DNA of 64,000 bases from Flintibacter faecis (GTDB lineage Bacteria > Bacillota > Clostridia > Oscillospirales > Oscillospiraceae), in assembly GCF_014287875.1 (NCBI RefSeq), contig NZ_JACOPN010000005.1:62001-126000 (forward strand), in the 5' to 3' direction. Both the position numbers and the translations under genes were made by a program. Shown piece by piece: positions 1 to 8,593 of this stretch (position 1 is the stretch's first letter; each line of letters starts with the position of its first letter). The notes under the pieces are model-generated. The model was not told the origin of the DNA. It saw nothing but the letters and a program-made list of their open reading frames with translations, and made no database searches.

Positions 1-1
1 C

Positions 2-391
2 TCCAATTTCGACATCAAATATGACCGGCGGGACGGCAAGTATAAGGCCTTTGAGATCAACTGCCGCCAGGGCCGCAGCAACTACTATGTCACCGGCTCC
101 GGCCACAACATCGCCAAAATGGTGGTGGAGGACCGGGTGGAGCATCAGGACCTGCCCTTCCAGATGACCCACGACCGCTCCCTGTGGCGGATGGTGCCCC
201 GGAAAGTCGCCTTCAAGTTCACCCCCAAGGCCTACCACGGGGAGATGCAGGAGCTGATCCGGGCGGGGAAGGACTCCCACTCCCTGGTCTACTCCGGCGA
301 CGCCAGCCTGAAACGCCGCCTGCGCATTTTGAAGAACCATATCGGCAACATCAAGCGTTTCGACCAGTACAACAAGGTGCCGGAGGGATAA
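2..391 (+). CDS. ATP-grasp carboxylate-amine ligase, C-terminal part
   Basis: The gene is cut by the window start; 129 C-terminal residues remain. The stretch FEINCRQGRSNYY is the last metal/ATP-binding segment of ATP-grasp enzymes (pattern E-x-N-x-R-x-G). The combination FDIKYD...FEINCRQGRS resembles carboxylate-amine ligases of the D-aspartate ligase type, which attach an amino acid to an amine. An Asp/Glu racemase gene follows about 250 bases downstream on the same strand, and a Mur-ligase fusion after that, which fits a D-amino-acid ligation role. The substrate cannot be read from this fragment. The ATP-grasp assignment is fairly secure; the D-Asp ligase role is inference from neighbours. 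Confidence 0.7.
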   Translation, partial: SNFDIKYDRRDGKYKAFEINCRQGRSNYYVTGSGHNIAKMVVEDRVEHQDLPFQMTHDRSLWRMVPRKVAFKFTPKAYHGEMQELIRAGKDSHSLVYSGDASLKRRLRILKNHIGNIKRFDQYNKVPEG

Positions 392-399
392 AGAATCTT

Positions 400-605
400 T
401 CCCTGACCCTCTCCGCCCAGTGTACGCACTGGGCACCTCCCCCACAGGGGGAGGCAAGAAGTATAGCACCGAAAGCCCCTTCTTGGCTCCCCCTGCGGGG
501 GCCGATTCCCCTTATCAAGGGGAAATGTCCTGAAGGGACAAAAGGGATAGGGATCCTGGCACGGCGCAGCCGTGACTGAGAGGGCCGGGCGGCCCCAGGC
601 CGCCC
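400..605. repeat. Repeat cluster: GCCCTCTC elements with nested F module and half GTAG-REP
   Basis: It holds a GCCCTCTC arm (about 408-455), then an inverted arm starting TTGGCTCCCCC (about 483) whose hairpin is interrupted by an F module (about 500-556) before GGCACGGCGCAGCCGTGAC. A GGGCGGCC/GGCCGCCC hairpin ending in CCTAC closes it (about 587-608). The part from about 483 to 582 is nearly identical to 56550-56652. Confidence 0.8.
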
Positions 606-639
606 CTACACCTAACGCTATCACCATGGAGGTTTTTCT

Positions 640-1353
640 GTGAACGACCGTCTCGGGGTGCTGGGGGGCATGGGTCCCCAGGCCACCAACACCTTTTATC
701 AGCTGGTCATCGACCGCACCGATGCCCGCACCGACCAGGAGCATGTGAACGCCCTCATCCTGTCCGACTGCCAGATGCCCGACCGCACGGCGGCCATTCT
801 GGGCACGGCGGAGGAGCAGGAGGCGGTGTTCCAGCGGCTGCTGGCCGACGCCCGGCTGCTGGAGGGGGCTGGCTGCACGGTGCTGGCCGTGCCCTGTAAC
901 ACGTCCCACTTCTTCCTGGACCGGGTGCAGGAGCACATCGGCGTGCCCATCCTGAACATGATCCGGGAGACTGCGGCGGCCTTGAAGCGCCAGGGGCGCA
1001 CCCGCCCGGGCATTCTGGCCACCGACGGCACCATCCGCTCCGGCCTGTACCAAAAGGAGTTCGCCGCCCTTGGCATCACGGCGGTGACCCCCTCCCCGGA
1101 GGCCCAGAAGCTGGTCATGTCCCTGATCTATGACGACGTGAAGGCCGGGCGGGACGGCGACCCCCAAAAGTTCGACGCCATCCACCAGGACCTGCTCTCT
1201 CAGGGCTGCGACAGCGGGGTGCTGGCCTGCACAGAGCTGTCTGTGTTCGCCGTCCGCCGCCGGCTGCCCCCCTTCTACACCGATGCCATGTCCGTCCTGG
1301 CCGAGCGGGCCGTGCTGGCCTGCCGCCGGCCCCTGCGGGACATCTTTATCTGA
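640..1353 (+). CDS. Aspartate/glutamate racemase family protein
   Basis: A 237-residue protein of the two-cysteine, cofactor-independent Asp/Glu racemase family. It begins with the family signature LGGMGPQAT. The two catalytic cysteines appear as PCNTSH (about residue 87) and ACTELS (about residue 190). It should interconvert the L and D forms of an acidic amino acid in the cytoplasm. The start is GTG at 640, preceded by GGAGG at about 628-632. It lies between an ATP-grasp ligase and a MurE-like fusion, so it may supply a D-amino acid to either ligase. Aspartate versus glutamate cannot be told from sequence alone; the cell's essential MurI would be a different branch. Confidence 0.88.
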   Translation: MNDRLGVLGGMGPQATNTFYQLVIDRTDARTDQEHVNALILSDCQMPDRTAAILGTAEEQEAVFQRLLADARLLEGAGCTVLAVPCNTSHFFLDRVQEHIGVPILNMIRETAAALKRQGRTRPGILATDGTIRSGLYQKEFAALGITAVTPSPEAQKLVMSLIYDDVKAGRDGDPQKFDAIHQDLLSQGCDSGVLACTELSVFAVRRRLPPFYTDAMSVLAERAVLACRRPLRDIFI

Positions 1354-1360
1354 ACCACAA

Positions 1361-1401
1361 AAAAGCCCGGGGCGATCATGCATAGTCCCCGGGCGATTTA
1401 T
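1361..1401 (+). terminator. Hairpin terminator after racemase
   Basis: GCCCGGGG and CCCCGGGC arms face each other around a 14-base loop just after the racemase stop codon, followed by a weak T-rich stretch (GATTTATTC). It probably ends the upstream transcript. Confidence 0.55.
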
Positions 1402-1403
1402 TC

Positions 1404-1712
1404 GATATACCAAACCTGTCATTGCGAGGAAGGGCGAAGCCCTGACGTGGCAATCCGTTCTTCGCAACATCAGCCTCCCTTGTGAAAGGGAGGTGGCACG
1501 GGCGCAGCCCGTGACGGAAGGATTCCGACCACAGGAAAGCTGTCCTGAAAACGGAATCCCTCAGTCATCGCTTCGCGATGCCAGCCCCCTTTCACAAGGG
1601 GGCCAAACCCTTCAGTCAGCTTCGCTGACAGCTCCCCTTTCAGGGGAGCCTAAGACGGAAGATGCGGATTGCCGCGTCGGTCCTTCGGACCTCCTCGCAA
1701 TGACAAGGAACG
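1404..1712. repeat. Repeat cluster before the MurE fusion gene
   Basis: A CATTGC-element arm (about 1419-1460) is followed by a complete GGAATCC element: a CTCCCTTGTGAAAGGGAG hairpin arm, GGCACGGGCGCAGCCCGTGACGG, GGATTCC, spacer, GGAATCCC and the inverted arm ending in TTTCACAAGGGGGC. A second element and another CATTGC arm (about 1667-1705) with a GGTCCTTCGGACC centre close the gap. The open frame running into the next gene from here is repeat-derived. Confidence 0.8.
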
Positions 1713-1740
1713 ATTGATTTTTCTTATGGAGGCGACAGCT

Positions 1741-4101
1741 ATGGCTCAGTCCGTCCGTCCCCTGGGGGACTATCTTGATCTGCTGGAGCAGCGGGGGCTG
1801 CTGGTGTCCCGGCCCGCCGGCCTGGACCTGACGGCCCCGGTGGCCCTGGTTTCCTACGACTCCCGCCAGGTGGAGCCCGGCACCCTGTTTGTGTGCAAGG
1901 GGGCCCACTTCAAGGCGGAATTTTTACAGATGGCCCGGGACAAGGGGGCCATGGCCTATGTGAGCCTGGAGCCCTACCCCCAGGTGGACCTGCCCTGCAT
2001 CCGGGTGACGGACATGCGGGAGAGCATCGCCCCCCTGGCCGACCTGTACTACGGCCACCCCTCCGGCGATTTAAAGGTCATCGGCATCACCGGGACCAAG
2101 GGCAAGTCGTCCACCGCCTATTATCTCAAGTATATCCTGGACGAGTATCTGGCGGGGGAGGGCCGCCCCGCCTCCGGCATCATCTCCTCCATCGACACCT
2201 ACGACGGCACGGAGCAGTTCGAGTCCCATCTCACCACCCCGGAGCCTCTGGAGCTGCAGCGGCACTTCGCCGCCGCCCGGGACAACGGCCTGGGCTATGT
2301 GACCATGGAGGTGTCCAGCCAGGCGCTGAAATATCACCGCACCCTGTGCACCGACTTTGCCGCCGCCTGCTTTTTGAACATCGGCACCGACCACATCTCC
2401 CCCATCGAGCACCCGGACTTTGAGGACTATTTCTCCTCCAAGCTGAAAATTTTCGCCCAGGCCCGCATCGCCTGCGTGAATCTGGACTGCGACCACGCCC
2501 AGCGGGTGCTCCAGGCCGCCCAAGAGGGGGGCCGCCCCGTCATCACCTTCTCCCAGAAGAACGAGGAGGCGGACGTGTACGCCAGCCAGGTGCGCAAGCG
2601 GGGCAACGACATCCTGTTCCGGGTGCGCACCCGCCGGTTCCAGCGGGAATTCCGCCTGACCATGCCCGGACTGTTCAACGTGGAAAACGCCCTGGCCGCC
2701 ATCGCCGTGTGCCAGGGGCTGAACATCCCGGAGCAGGCGGTGTATGTGGGGCTGATGAAGGCCCGGGTGCCCGGGCGGATGGAGGTCTATTCCAACGCCG
2801 ACGACACCGTCACCGCCATTGTGGACTACGCCCACAACCGCATGAGCTTCGAGACTCTGTTCCGCTCTGTCCAGGCGGAGTACCCCGGGCGGCGCATCGT
2901 CACCGTGTTCGGCTGTCCCGGCAAAAAGGCTCTGGACCGGCGGAAGGATCTGGGCGAGGTGGCCGGGGCCAACTCCGACTTCATCCTTCTCACCGAGGAG
3001 GACTCCGGGGAGGAGGACACCGTGTCCATCTGCCGGGAGATCGCCCAGTATGTGGCCTGCGACTACTCCATCGAGCCCAACCGGGGGGAGGCCATCCGCC
3101 GGGCCATCCTGTCCTGCCAGACCCCCTCGGTGCTGCTCATCACCGGCAAGGGGGCGGAGACCCGGCAGAAGCGGGGCAGCGAGTATATCGACACCCCCTC
3201 TGACGTGGACTATGTCCACACCTATCTCCGGGAGTATGACGTGTCCCACGGCCTGGACGGCATGGAGAAGGTGCGCAGCCTGCTCTCTCTCCTGCCCATC
3301 CTGAACCGGGCGGAGGGGCAGACGGTGGTGGTCAAATACGGCGGCTCGGCCATCGGGGCGGAGTCCGTCCACGACACCACCCTGCAGGACGTGGCCGCCC
3401 TGCGCATGGCCGGGGTGCGGGTGGTTCTGGTCCACGGGGGCGGCAAGCATATCACCGCCCTGCTGAAGCAGCTGAACGTGCCCACCCGGTTTGAAAACGG
3501 CTACCGCTACACCGACCAGACCGTGCTGGACACGGCGGAGCTGGCCCTGTCCGCCCAGGTGAACAAGTCCATCGTCCAGGAGCTTGCCCGCCGGAAGGTG
3601 TCCGCCGTGGGCGTGTCCGGCAAGGACGGCGGCCTCATCACCGCCACGGTGAAGGACCCGGCCCTGGGCCGGGTGGGGGAGATCACCCATGTGGACACCA
3701 AGCTCATCACCACCCTGCTGGATGCCGGGTTCCTGCCCGTCATCTCCCCCATCGCCCTGGGGGAGGACGGCGGCGGCCTGAACTGCAACGCCGACGATGC
3801 CGCCCGGGCGGTGGCCGAGGCCCTGGGTGCCCAGAAGCTGGTGTTCCTCACCGACGTGGGGGGCATCCTCATCGACAGCCACAACACCAAGACCGCCGTG
3901 CCCCACATGGACGTGAAGCGGGCCCTGGAACTGATGGATGCCGGGCTCATCGCCGGGGGCATGGCCCCCAAGGTCCGGGGCTGCGTCCACGCCATCCAGT
4001 CCGGTGTGGGCCAGGTGTCCATCCTGGACGGCCGGGTGGAGCACGCCCTCCTGCTGGACACCCTGGGCCAGCGGGTGGAGGGCACGGTCATTACGGGGTG
4101 A
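1741..4101 (+). CDS. MurE-like ligase fused to acetylglutamate-kinase-like domain
   Basis: A 786-residue two-domain protein in one uninterrupted frame. Residues 1-500 are a Mur ligase of the MurE type: P-loop GTKGKSS (Lys about 122), EVSSQALKYHR, GTDHISPIEHP, a SKLKIF segment where the carbamylated lysine sits, and DYAHN. The m-DAP-recognising DNPR motif of standard MurE is absent; the equivalent place reads TEEDSGEED. Residues about 509-786 match amino-acid kinases of the NAGK (ArgB) family: VVKYGGSA, VHGGGKHI, NADDAAR, LTDVGGIL, GGMAPKV. The start was chosen at 1741 because GGAGG lies 8 bases upstream; an earlier in-frame ATG exists at 1726. Family knowledge predicts an ATP-dependent amide ligase and an N-acyl-amino-acid kinase. 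How they cooperate is unknown to me. Confidence 0.85.
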   Translation: MAQSVRPLGDYLDLLEQRGLLVSRPAGLDLTAPVALVSYDSRQVEPGTLFVCKGAHFKAEFLQMARDKGAMAYVSLEPYPQVDLPCIRVTDMRESIAPLADLYYGHPSGDLKVIGITGTKGKSSTAYYLKYILDEYLAGEGRPASGIISSIDTYDGTEQFESHLTTPEPLELQRHFAAARDNGLGYVTMEVSSQALKYHRTLCTDFAAACFLNIGTDHISPIEHPDFEDYFSSKLKIFAQARIACVNLDCDHAQRVLQAAQEGGRPVITFSQKNEEADVYASQVRKRGNDILFRVRTRRFQREFRLTMPGLFNVENALAAIAVCQGLNIPEQAVYVGLMKARVPGRMEVYSNADDTVTAIVDYAHNRMSFETLFRSVQAEYPGRRIVTVFGCPGKKALDRRKDLGEVAGANSDFILLTEEDSGEEDTVSICREIAQYVACDYSIEPNRGEAIRRAILSCQTPSVLLITGKGAETRQKRGSEYIDTPSDVDYVHTYLREYDVSHGLDGMEKVRSLLSLLPILNRAEGQTVVVKYGGSAIGAESVHDTTLQDVAALRMAGVRVVLVHGGGKHITALLKQLNVPTRFENGYRYTDQTVLDTAELALSAQVNKSIVQELARRKVSAVGVSGKDGGLITATVKDPALGRVGEITHVDTKLITTLLDAGFLPVISPIALGEDGGGLNCNADDAARAVAEALGAQKLVFLTDVGGILIDSHNTKTAVPHMDVKRALELMDAGLIAGGMAPKVRGCVHAIQSGVGQVSILDGRVEHALLLDTLGQRVEGTVITG

Positions 4102-4104
4102 GGG

Positions 4105-4312
4105 GAAACGGATTGCCACGTCGCTGCGCTCCTCGCAATGACACAACGAGAGTGCTCCGTTCTAACAATCATTGTTAAAACCGATTTTCTGTCATTGCGA
4201 GGAGGGCAAAGCCCGACGCGGCAATCCGTTCTCAACGTCCAAAATCCGATGACCTGCCGGGTGACGGCGGCGGACCTCCGTGTCCGCCCGAACGATGACC
4301 GCTGTACCCCCA
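4105..4312. repeat. Inverted pair of CATTGC elements plus GTAG-REP fragment
   Basis: GGATTGCCACGTCGC...GCAATGAC (about 4110-4142) faces GTCATTGCGAGGAGG...GGCAATCC (about 4191-4228), separated by about 48 bases. A GCGGACCTCCGTGTCCGCCCG remnant follows at about 4271-4291. Confidence 0.8.
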
Positions 4313-4348
4313 ATATCCCCACCAACCCCATTCAAGGAAGGTATCCAC

Positions 4349-6199
4349 ATGACACGACCTCGTACCCACAGACAAACTCCGCCCCTCACCCCCCTTCGCC
4401 GGGCCTGGCTGATCTTTGCCCTGACAGGGCTGGGCTGCTGCGTGGGGGCGCTGACCCTGCTGTATGGGGCGGCGGCCTATATCAAGCTGCCGGGGCTGGC
4501 CCTGTTCCGGTCCTATTTTCACCACCCGGCCCTGCTGGGGCTGAACCTGCTGCCCCCGGTGCTGCTGATCTGGCTGTTCTATTTCCTCACCCGCCGGGGC
4601 TGGGGCGCCTTTTTGGGCAGCTTTCTGCCCTGCGTGGCCGTGGCCATGGTGAACTACTTCAAGATCCGCCTGCGGTCAGACCCCTTTCTGGCCGCCGACC
4701 TCACCCTCATCTCCGAGGCGGGGGGCATCGTGGGCAACTACTCCCTGGATGTAGACTGGCTCACCTGGCTGACTCTGGGGGCGCTGCTGGCCGGACTGCT
4801 CTTCTCGGTTTTGCTCATCCCCAAGTGGCCCCGCCGGGGCTGGGGCCGGGCCTTTGCCGCCGCCTCCTGCGCTGCAGTGTGCGCCGTGAGCTGCGCCAGC
4901 CTGTTTACAAATTCCGATCTATATCAGTCCACGGACAATTCCGAGTATATCAACCCCTGGTCCGACGTGGAGGTCTTTGTGTCCAAGGGCTGTCTGTACC
5001 CCTTTTTGTACAGTATGCGGGACATGTTTCCCGCCCCGCCCCCGGGCTATGACGGGGCCCAGGCCCAGGCCCTGCTGGAGGCGTTCTCCGATGCGGACAT
5101 CCCGGCGGACAAGCAGGTGTCCGTGATGGGCATCATGCTGGAGGCCTTCTGCGACCTGACCGATTTTGACTTTATGGCCGGCCACCCGGACGCTGCCCGG
5201 GTGTATGACCCCTGGCACGCACTGGCGGAGCAGGGGGTGTCCGGCCGGCTGCTGACCAACATCTTTGCCGGGGGCACGGTGGACAGTGAGTGGGGCTTTC
5301 TGTCCGGCTACTCCCAGCACGACGACTTCCGCCGGGACACCGACTCCTATGTGTGGTACCTCCGGGACCAGGGCTATCAGACCTTTTTCAGCCACCCGGG
5401 GTACGGCTGGTTCTATAACCGGCAGAACGTGAACGACTATTTGGGCTTTCAGGACAGCTGGTTCACCGAGAACCACTACGGTGCGCTGGTAGACCCCACC
5501 AGCGCCATCTACCACTCGGACGACATTCTGGTCCGGGAGCTGCTCGCCCAACTGACCCAGCGCACGGCAGAGGGCCCCTGCTTCTCCTTCTCCGTGTCCT
5601 ATCAGAACCACGGCCCCTACGAGTCGGCCTATTCCGCCGGGGTGGAGTATTTCACCCCAGCCAACTCCGGCATGGCCGCAGAGAGCTGCCACATCTGGAA
5701 CAACTATCTCCGGGGGGTGGACTCCACCATCCAGGCCATGGTCCAGCTGACCCAGGGACTGGAGGAGCTGGACCGGCCGGTGGTGCTGGTCCTCTTCGGG
5801 GACCACAAGCCCTGGGGGGGGAACGGAAACTCCGCCTATGCCGATATGGGGCTCACCTTCGACCTTGGCACCCTTCAGGGGTTTTACGACTACTACGCCA
5901 CGCCCTATCTCATCTGGGCCAACTCCGCCGCCAAAGAGGTGCTGGGCAGCGACTTCACTGGGGAAGGCGGGGATTTCTCCCCCTGCTTTCTCATGCCCAA
6001 GGTCTTTGACCTGTGCGGCTGGACAGGCCCCGGCTTTATGCAGCTGGCCCGCCAGGTGCGGGAGATCACCCCTCTGGTCCACGAGCGGGGGCTCTACCTG
6101 TCCGGCGGCCAGATCACCGACGCCCTGCCCCAGGGACAGCAGGACTTTGTAGACCGCTTCCTGTGGGCGGAGTATTGGCGGGAGAATAACGGACGATAA
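4349..6199 (+). CDS. LtaS-type membrane sulfatase-fold phosphoglycerol transferase
   Basis: A 616-residue membrane enzyme of the lipoteichoic acid synthase (sulfatase) superfamily. Several N-terminal membrane helices (about residues 20-175) precede an extracellular alkaline-phosphatase-fold domain. GGTVDSEW carries the expected nucleophilic threonine, and LFGDHKPW carries the metal-binding Asp/His of the family FGDH motif. It should transfer phosphoglycerol or a similar group from a lipid to an envelope polymer. The start at 4349 follows AAGGAAGG. It is the last gene of the plus-strand envelope block and is closed by a strong terminator. The exact polymer (lipoteichoic acid or another glycerophosphate modification) cannot be decided here. 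Confidence 0.85.
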   Translation: MTRPRTHRQTPPLTPLRRAWLIFALTGLGCCVGALTLLYGAAAYIKLPGLALFRSYFHHPALLGLNLLPPVLLIWLFYFLTRRGWGAFLGSFLPCVAVAMVNYFKIRLRSDPFLAADLTLISEAGGIVGNYSLDVDWLTWLTLGALLAGLLFSVLLIPKWPRRGWGRAFAAASCAAVCAVSCASLFTNSDLYQSTDNSEYINPWSDVEVFVSKGCLYPFLYSMRDMFPAPPPGYDGAQAQALLEAFSDADIPADKQVSVMGIMLEAFCDLTDFDFMAGHPDAARVYDPWHALAEQGVSGRLLTNIFAGGTVDSEWGFLSGYSQHDDFRRDTDSYVWYLRDQGYQTFFSHPGYGWFYNRQNVNDYLGFQDSWFTENHYGALVDPTSAIYHSDDILVRELLAQLTQRTAEGPCFSFSVSYQNHGPYESAYSAGVEYFTPANSGMAAESCHIWNNYLRGVDSTIQAMVQLTQGLEELDRPVVLVLFGDHKPWGGNGNSAYADMGLTFDLGTLQGFYDYYATPYLIWANSAAKEVLGSDFTGEGGDFSPCFLMPKVFDLCGWTGPGFMQLARQVREITPLVHERGLYLSGGQITDALPQGQQDFVDRFLWAEYWRENNGR

Positions 6200-6207
6200 T
6201 TCAAAAC

Positions 6208-6248
6208 AGGCATAAAAAAACAGCCCCCCCGGGGCTGTTTTTTTATGC
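6208..6248. terminator. Bidirectional terminator
   Basis: GCATAAAAAAACAGCCCC pairs with GGGGCTGTTTTTTTATGC. It has T-runs on both strands and sits between the convergent LtaS-like gene and divIVA, so it can end both transcripts. Confidence 0.9.
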
Positions 6249-6256
6249 CTGAACTG

Positions 6257-7033
6257 TTACTTGATCTCATAGTCCCGGCCGAACTGGAGGGAGCCGAAGT
6301 CGATGCGGCCGTCCCGGCGGGCGGAGGGCATGTCCTCCTCCTGGGACTGCTCCTCCTGCTGGGGCTGGGCGGAGACGGGGGAGAACTCGGCAGTGTCGGA
6401 CAGGTCGGCCTGGTCGGCTTCTGGCTGGTCCTGCCCGGTCGGCTCCCCTTCCTGGGCCTGCTGGGCCTGGTTGGCGGCGGTGGCCTCCTGCATGGCCTGG
6501 GCCAGCAGCCGCTGTACGTTGTCGTCGATCTCCTCGGCGGCCTTCTCCACCCGGTCGGCCTGGCTCTGGACAGGGGCGGCGGGGGAGAGCTGGGAGAGCT
6601 GGTCCAGATACTGGGTCTGGGCGGCCTGGAGGGCCTTCACCTGGGCCACAAACTGGGCGGTGTGCTCCTTAGCCTGGGCCAGGCGATACTCCTCGGCCTG
6701 GAACTCCTGCTCCAGCGCCTGCTTGCGCTGCCGGGCCTCGCCCTCGGCCTGCTGGAGCAGCTCGGCCTTCTTCTGCTCGGCCTCCTTCACCATGGTGTCC
6801 GCCATGCGCTGGGCGGTCATCAGGGCCTTGCGCATGGCCTCCTCGGTGGAGCGATACTCCTCCACCTTGTCCACCAGCACCTTCATCTTGCTCTTTAAAA
6901 CGGCGTTCTCGCTGTACAGGGCGGAATAGTCCCCGGTGAGCACATCCAGAAACTCGTCCACCTGTCCCATGTTATAGCCGCCGAAGGACGCCTTTTGAAA
7001 GGCGCGCTCAGAGACCTCCTGAGGGGTCAGCAT
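6257..7033 (-). CDS. divIVA: DivIVA-family cell division protein
   Basis: A 258-residue protein whose first 60 residues match the DivIVA membrane-curvature/lipid-binding N-terminus (TPQEVSERAFQKASFGGYNMGQVDEFLDVL begins at residue 2). A long coiled coil (about residues 40-180) and an acidic, Gln/Glu-rich tail follow. DivIVA proteins gather at the septum or poles and recruit division, chromosome-anchoring or wall-synthesis factors. An AGGAGGTAAT ribosome binding site lies directly upstream. It is the last gene of the run hlyD-like, ylmE, sepF, divIVA, the usual division neighbourhood, though ylmG and ylmH are missing. A hairpin with a T-run lies between sepF and this gene. Confidence 0.92.
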   Translation of the reverse strand: MLTPQEVSERAFQKASFGGYNMGQVDEFLDVLTGDYSALYSENAVLKSKMKVLVDKVEEYRSTEEAMRKALMTAQRMADTMVKEAEQKKAELLQQAEGEARQRKQALEQEFQAEEYRLAQAKEHTAQFVAQVKALQAAQTQYLDQLSQLSPAAPVQSQADRVEKAAEEIDDNVQRLLAQAMQEATAANQAQQAQEGEPTGQDQPEADQADLSDTAEFSPVSAQPQQEEQSQEEDMPSARRDGRIDFGSLQFGRDYEIK

Positions 7034-7048
7034 AGTCCATTACCTCCT

Positions 7049-7083
7049 AAAAAACGCCCCCTGCCTGACCGGCGCGGGGGCGC
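7049..7083 (-). terminator. Hairpin and T-run between sepF and divIVA
   Basis: On the minus strand GCCCCCGCGCC pairs with the region ending in AGGGGGC and is followed by TTTTTT, then at once by AGGAGG, the divIVA ribosome binding site. It could be a partial terminator that lowers divIVA expression relative to sepF. Confidence 0.6.
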
Positions 7084-7087
7084 GGGA

Positions 7088-7600
7088 TCAGAAATACATC
7101 CCGTTATTCTCCAGCTCGTCGATGAGATCCCCCAGAATGTCCACGTTATAGGGGGTGATGATATAGGTGGAGATGGCCACCTTTTTGATCTTGCCCTCGT
7201 TGGCATAGGCCACGCCGGACAAAAAGTCCAGCAGGCGGCGGGCGATCTCTTTGTTGGTGGACTCCAGATTCAGCACCACCGTGCGCTTCTCCCGCAGGTG
7301 GTCGGCGATGGAGGAGGCGTCCTCAAACTTCTCCGGCTTCACCAGCACCACCTGCAGCTGGGTGGCCGCCCGGATGTTCACCACCTTGTTGCTGCGGCGC
7401 TCCTCGTCCAGCATGGGGGCGGAGCCATACAGCGACCCGGTGCGCTCCCGGCGCTCGGCCCGCTCGGCAGCCCGGTCGCTGCGGTCGGACCGGTCCTGGC
7501 GCTCGGCGCGGGGGGCGGGGGCGTCATACTCGTCATAGTCGTCCTCCTCTTCATCCTCATAGGGATGGGCAAGGCGCTTGAATTCATCCAATAATCCCAT
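7088..7600 (-). CDS. sepF: Cell division protein SepF
   Basis: A 170-residue protein. The start MGLLDEFKRL is the membrane-binding amphipathic helix. A charged Asp/Glu/Arg linker (about residues 15-65) and the globular SepF domain follow (about residues 70-165: VVNIRAATQLQVVLVKPEKF, then REKRTVVLNLE). SepF polymerises on FtsZ filaments and tethers the Z-ring to the membrane. Its position next to ylmE and divIVA is the conserved Gram-positive arrangement. Confidence 0.95.
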   Translation of the reverse strand: MGLLDEFKRLAHPYEDEEEDDYDEYDAPAPRAERQDRSDRSDRAAERAERRERTGSLYGSAPMLDEERRSNKVVNIRAATQLQVVLVKPEKFEDASSIADHLREKRTVVLNLESTNKEIARRLLDFLSGVAYANEGKIKKVAISTYIITPYNVDILGDLIDELENNGMYF

Positions 7601-7657
7601 GGTACTCCTCTTTTCTTTCCGATTATCCTGAAAAGGTCAGCAGGATTCCAGCCAAAC

Positions 7658-8377
7658 TCAGGAGGGCAGGCGGGATCTCATGGGGGGCCGGGGGCCGAAC
7701 AGGGCGGAACCCACCCGAACCATGGTGGCCCCCTCGGCAATGGCATCCTCAAAGTCTCCGCTCATACCCATAGACAGACAAATGATATCATTTTCATTAT
7801 CCGACATTTTCTGTCTGATGTCAATAAAAAGCTGACGCATGGCCGCAAAATAGGGGCGGTTGGCCCCGGGCTGGGCAGAGACGGGGGGAATGGCCATCAG
7901 GCCCCGCAGACGGACAGCGCCCATGTCCATGGCCTGGCGGGCCAGGGCCTCCGCCTCCTGGGGCATACAGCCCCCCTTGCTCTCCTCCCGACCGATGTTC
8001 ACCTCCAGCAGGATGTCCTGAATGATCCCCTGCTTGTCCGCCTGGTTCTGGATGGCCTGGAGCAGATGGGCAGAGCCCACCGACTGGATGAGGTCCACAT
8101 GGCCCACCACCTGCTTGACCTTGTTGGTCTGAAGGTGGCCGATGAAGTGGACCTGCTCCGCCCCGGCGTAGGCATCGGCGGCCAGATGTGCCACCAGCTC
8201 CTGCACCCGGTTCTCGCCGCACACCCGCACCCCGGCGGCGATGGCCGCCCGAATGGTCTCGTCGGTCTGAACCTTGGTGGCCGCGCACAGGGTGATCTCC
8301 CCCGGCTCTCGCCCGGCGGCCAGGGCCGCCCGGCGAATGCGTTCCATTACCCGTTGAACCTGTTGCGAAACATCCAT
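7658..8377 (-). CDS. YggS/YlmE pyridoxal-phosphate homeostasis protein
   Basis: A 239-residue member of the YggS family with an alanine-racemase-like barrel. CAATKVQ carries the PLP lysine; HFIGHLQTNK, GLMAIPP and LSMGMSGDFEDAI are the family signatures. It binds PLP and buffers its level; no enzymatic reaction is established for the family. I chose the ATG at 8377, which has AGGTG six bases upstream, over an alternative start three codons earlier. It is the sepF-linked paralogue usually called ylmE. Confidence 0.92.
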   Translation of the reverse strand: MDVSQQVQRVMERIRRAALAAGREPGEITLCAATKVQTDETIRAAIAAGVRVCGENRVQELVAHLAADAYAGAEQVHFIGHLQTNKVKQVVGHVDLIQSVGSAHLLQAIQNQADKQGIIQDILLEVNIGREESKGGCMPQEAEALARQAMDMGAVRLRGLMAIPPVSAQPGANRPYFAAMRQLFIDIRQKMSDNENDIICLSMGMSGDFEDAIAEGATMVRVGSALFGPRPPMRSRLPS

Positions 8378-8409
8378 TTTGATCACCTTTTCTGTCTTGA
8401 TTCGGTTTA

Positions 8410-8592
8410 TGATTCAGTTAGGAGTGAGGAGGGATGAGTTTTTTAGGACGGGGGTACGGATTGCCGCGTCGCTGCGCTCCTCGCAATGACAAGACACGGT
8501 AGCCTGCTGTTTCTGTCATTGCGAGGAGGGCGCAGCCCGACGCGGCAATCCGTCTCTTAACTCCTAACTCCTAACTCCTAACTCATCCCTTT
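8410..8592. repeat. CATTGC inverted pair bordered by TTAGGAG heptamers
   Basis: GGATTGCCGCGTCGC...GCAATGAC (8458-8491) faces GTCATTGCGAGGAGGGC...GCAATCCG (8516-8553). The pair is bordered by AGGAGTGAGGAGGGATGAG on the left and four CTAACTC heptamers followed by ATCCC on the right (8555-8590), themselves inverted relative to each other. Confidence 0.85.
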
Positions 8593-8593
8593 T

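Noticed and set aside
4138..5052. 304-residue plus-strand frame overlapping the LtaS-like gene
   Set aside because: It starts in a CATTGC repeat and then runs out of frame through a well-supported membrane enzyme gene.
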